DNA from: an uncultured Litoreibacter sp.
Lineage (GTDB): Bacteria > Pseudomonadota > Alphaproteobacteria > Rhodobacterales > Rhodobacteraceae
Direction of reading: 5' to 3'
DNA: 64,000 nucleotides
Assembly: GCA_947494645.1 (NCBI GenBank)
Contig: CANLVO010000001.1
Location: 1,860,001-1,924,000, forward strand
This document shows positions 61,793 through 64,000 of the stretch, in pieces. The notes under the pieces are model-generated. The model ran no database searches and had not been told where the DNA came from. It saw only the letters and a list, made by a program, of their open reading frames with translations. The position numbers and the translations under genes were made by a program. Each line of letters opens with the position of its first letter. Positions within the stretch are counted from its first letter, which is position 1.

Positions 61793-62406
61793 TGCACCTG
61801 CTCCTTCAAGGTCCGACCCTTTGAGGAAGGTGCGCGGTAGACATCGGCGGTCTGTCGAATGCGGGCGTCTCCGATGCCATCTTCCTTCAAATCAACACGG
61901 GCCTTGTTACGACGGCGTTTGATGAAGACCTCATCCTCATGATGCAGGTTGATATAGTCGCGGATCCAAGCCACCAATCCTTCCGGCATCGGTACTTTCT
62001 CTACCAGCTCTTCGCCCGTGTCCGCGTAGTCCTGCGCCTCATAAGGGGAAGCCGTCGCAAGCACGATTTCAAGCGGATCGGCATTGTCGCTCTCGCGCAT
62101 CACCACGTAGATCGAGGGTGTTTTGGCGGACAAGCCATGAAGATAAGCTTCGGTATCGGTTCTAAAGAGTTCCAAAGGCACGGTTGCTGCATGAAACTCG
62201 ACAGCCTCACCGTCGCGGCGGAGCTCTTTCCACGAGGCCTTTTGGGCACCGGGCAAAACGGCAACTGCTTTCCAAATATGGCGCGCCCAACGCGTTACGC
62301 CGGGCACTCGTCGGATCACGATACCAAGTGGCATCGTGATCGATTTTTCCGCGCTTTCCTGCGCTGTCCCTTGGTCGGTATTCAGCTGCATACCGTCATG
62401 CTGCAT
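61789..62406 (-). CDS. DUF3305 protein of the formate dehydrogenase cluster
   Basis: A 205-residue protein and first gene of the minus-strand formate dehydrogenase run. The domain starts at SITMPLGIVIRRVPGVTRWARHIWKAVAVLPGAQ (two pieces) and ends near YINLHHEDEVFIKRRRNKARVD, with the fixed RxPGxxxW pattern. The extra N-terminal 20 residues may be dispensable; ATGs at 62406 and 62391 are both possible starts. No enzymatic motif is seen. It is cytoplasmic and probably helps assemble or target the dehydrogenase. Confidence 0.86.
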   Translation of the reverse strand: MQHDGMQLNTDQGTAQESAEKSITMPLGIVIRRVPGVTRWARHIWKAVAVLPGAQKASWKELRRDGEAVEFHAATVPLELFRTDTEAYLHGLSAKTPSIYVVMRESDNADPLEIVLATASPYEAQDYADTGEELVEKVPMPEGLVAWIRDYINLHHEDEVFIKRRRNKARVDLKEDGIGDARIRQTADVYRAPSSKGRTLKEQVH

Positions 62407-62697
62407 GACTTAAGGGAAATCGCAAAGCAAATTTTTGGGTCGCGACCATCACATTATTGCACCTCTGCACTGCGGCATTGGCACGCGTCGGCCTGCACAC
62501 GGTCATCAGCTAAGAAATCATGGATAGCCGACCGGTAAGAGCCCAATTCAGACTGTTTTGATCGTGTATCAGCTTTGCAGACGCAGCATAATGAGAATGC
62601 CGCGAACACAGATGATTTGGGTTTACGGCAACCCAGAATCGCGCATAGCGTTGGGATCGGCGCGGCACCCACCCGCACCACCACCCGGGGAGGCGCA
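62407..62697. other. Divergent intergenic region controlling the formate dehydrogenase operons
   Basis: The 291 bases between the divergent DUF3305 and 4Fe-4S genes are AT-richer than the genes. A perfect 10-base palindrome GGTCGCGACC lies at 62438-62447 close to the DUF3305 start. A TTGAT/ATCAG pair near 62573 has a five-base centre, not the four of FNR sites. I see no RNA gene here. Confidence 0.4.
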
Positions 62698-64000
62698 ATG
62701 ACGCAAAAGCTGGTTTTATGTGACTGCCTTGGCAGCCAGACCCTGGATGCGGACGCCATCGAGCGCGCGTGTGGCCTGTCTTGCACCAAGCCATATACCA
62801 GCCTGTGCATGGATCAGCTGGACGCCGCCGCCAAGGAGCTGGCTGCGGGCGATGTCATCATTGCCTGTCAGCAAGAGCGACAGGTTTTCGAAGAGCTTGC
62901 CGAGGAATTGGAAGTGGCCGCGCCCGGCTTTGTCGACCTGCGGGACCGCGCAGGCTGGGGAGAAGGCGATCCCACACCCAAGATGTCCGCATTTGCCGCA
63001 GAGGCCGCCTTGTCTGCGCCTTTGGGCAAGTCCGTCGACGTTGTCTCCGAGGGCACATGTCTGATCATCGGCGGCACTGCAGCCCTTAAGGCCGCACAAG
63101 ACCTTTGTGAGACATTGGCGGTCACGGTACTGGTCGAAGACCCGAGCGACATTCCGGCCGACCGCCGCTTTGATTGTGTCGTCGGAACGATTAGGTCCGC
63201 TGGGGGAGCGTTGGGTGGCTTTACCGTTAAATTCGATAACCTACAGCAGGTTATTCCGGGCGGGCGCGGCGCTTTCGTTTTGAGCGCACCGCAAAACGAC
63301 GCGGTGTCGGAATGCGATATCATCCTCGATCTTGGCGGCGCATCGGCCTTGTTCCCCGCCCCTGAAAAGCGTGAAGGGTATCTGCGCGCCGACCCGTCCC
63401 ATGCGCCTTCCGTGGCAGAAGCCATTTTCAAAGCGGCGCAGCTCGTCGGCACATTCGAGAAACCGCTCTACGTTCGGCTCGAGCCAAGCATTTGTGCCCA
63501 TAGCCGGGCCGAGAAACCCGCCTGCTCGAACTGCTTAAATGTTTGCCCCACCGGCGCGATCACGTCAGCCGGTGAACATGTGGCCGTTGATCCGATGATC
63601 TGCGCGGGTTGTGGGTCCTGCTCTGCGGTTTGCCCGTCAGGGGCGATCACCTATGACGCCCCGCCGGTTGAAACCATCTTTCGCAGGCTTTCAACATTGG
63701 CCGCCACCTACCGTACCGCTGGCGGAGAAAACGCGCGGCTGCTGGTCCATGACAGCGATTTTGGCGCGGAAATGATCCGGCTTGGCGCCCGGTTTGGGCG
63801 CGGGCTGCCCGCGAATGTCATCCCGCTGGAAACCGACGCGTTGTCCGGCTTTGGGCATGCTGAGATGATGGCGGCGTTGGCCTCTGGGTTCGAACATATC
63901 GATATTCTGCTCTCCCTAAGGGCGGAGCAAGACGTGATCGAGGCGCAGGCCGAACTGGCCATCGCTATGTCAGGCACCGCGGCCATCCGACTTCTGCACC
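62698..64000 (+). CDS. 4Fe-4S ferredoxin-type protein of the formate dehydrogenase cluster (3' end outside the window)
   Basis: The frame is open from ATG 62698, after GGGGAGGCG, to the window edge; 434 residues are visible. The first 270 residues start MTQKLVLCDCLGSQTLDADA and contain scattered Cys residues (CDC, SCTKPYTSLCMD, IIACQQE). A two-cluster ferredoxin domain follows near 280-330: CSNCLNVCPTGAI with a more distant upstream Cys in EPSICAHSRAE, and CAGCGSCSAVCPSGAI. The visible C-terminal part (RLLVHDSDFGAEMIRLGARFG) continues into the next region. Gene order suggests an electron carrier or assembly factor for formate dehydrogenase. The true stop is unknown. Confidence 0.85.
   Translation, partial: MTQKLVLCDCLGSQTLDADAIERACGLSCTKPYTSLCMDQLDAAAKELAAGDVIIACQQERQVFEELAEELEVAAPGFVDLRDRAGWGEGDPTPKMSAFAAEAALSAPLGKSVDVVSEGTCLIIGGTAALKAAQDLCETLAVTVLVEDPSDIPADRRFDCVVGTIRSAGGALGGFTVKFDNLQQVIPGGRGAFVLSAPQNDAVSECDIILDLGGASALFPAPEKREGYLRADPSHAPSVAEAIFKAAQLVGTFEKPLYVRLEPSICAHSRAEKPACSNCLNVCPTGAITSAGEHVAVDPMICAGCGSCSAVCPSGAITYDAPPVETIFRRLSTLAATYRTAGGENARLLVHDSDFGAEMIRLGARFGRGLPANVIPLETDALSGFGHAEMMAALASGFEHIDILLSLRAEQDVIEAQAELAIAMSGTAAIRLLH

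Noticed and set aside
62569-62590. FNR/FnrL-like box upstream of the formate dehydrogenase genes
   Set aside because: TTGAT and ATCAG are five bases apart instead of four and the last base does not fit, so the site is not convincing.

Overview
This is a gene-dense, GC-rich stretch of a bacterial chromosome. Gene content and order point to an alphaproteobacterium of the Rhodobacteraceae (roseobacter group). The supporting signs are a Tat-exported formate dehydrogenase with DUF3305/DUF3306 accessory genes, a three-subunit tungstate importer, GatC-GatA, YghU-type glutathione transferase, DUF3422 and DUF3179 proteins, an alphaproteobacterial-type RNase P RNA, and the dispersed GGGGGTTTGGGGGCAGAGCC repeat often seen in this family. 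This assignment is inferred from gene content; there is no rRNA in the window. I found no tRNA, CRISPR array, insertion sequence or prophage.

Layout. 1-9.0 kb: a truncated unknown gene, a DegT-type aminotransferase, gph, the glmU-glmS-alkylation-repair operon, a lipoprotein, and moaA coupled to a glycosyltransferase. 9-15 kb: two M20 hydrolases, a DUF3179 protein and a visibly AT-richer single-gene islet encoding a KAP P-loop NTPase. 15-21 kb: a complete Opp/Dpp-type peptide ABC importer (two ATPases, binding protein, two permeases). 21-28 kb: a glycine-rich small protein, a DUF3422 membrane protein, a repeat block, yghU, a small exported protein and pntB-pntA. 28-32.4 kb: SDR, flavodoxin, hppD divergent from an Lrp-type regulator, a Tat-exported cyclase and a DUF1801 protein. 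32.5-40.4 kb: a KefB-like antiporter, repeats, rnpB with its promoter inside the preceding amidase gene, an excalibur lipoprotein, gatA/gatC, small genes, tadA and rluB.

40.5-48.7 kb is the most unusual part. A TerC-family gene is followed by a tightly packed operon: a 26-residue membrane micro-ORF, XpaC-like and TelA-like proteins, a DUF2927 lipoprotein, an SPFH protein fused to a GYF-like domain between polyproline tracts, a cytochrome b561-like protein and a membrane-anchored zinc-ribbon protein. The run continues by overlap into a PfkB sugar kinase and D-aminoacyl-tRNA deacylase. It resembles the TerC/TelA/XpaC envelope-stress networks known from comparative genomics, but this exact set is not one I recognise as characterised.

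48.7-51.7 kb holds a GT2 glycosyltransferase and a rimK/aspartoacylase-family pair. From 62.4 down to 51.6 kb all genes run on the minus strand: DUF3305, DUF3306, TorD-type chaperone, Tat-target peptide, formate dehydrogenase alpha and beta, a strong intrinsic terminator, formate dehydrogenase gamma, a WD40-cytochrome c fusion, a 42-residue protein and tupBCA. This couples a periplasmic, Cys-type formate dehydrogenase with its maturation factors, electron-transfer partners and a likely tungstate supply. A divergent 4Fe-4S protein gene runs off the right edge.
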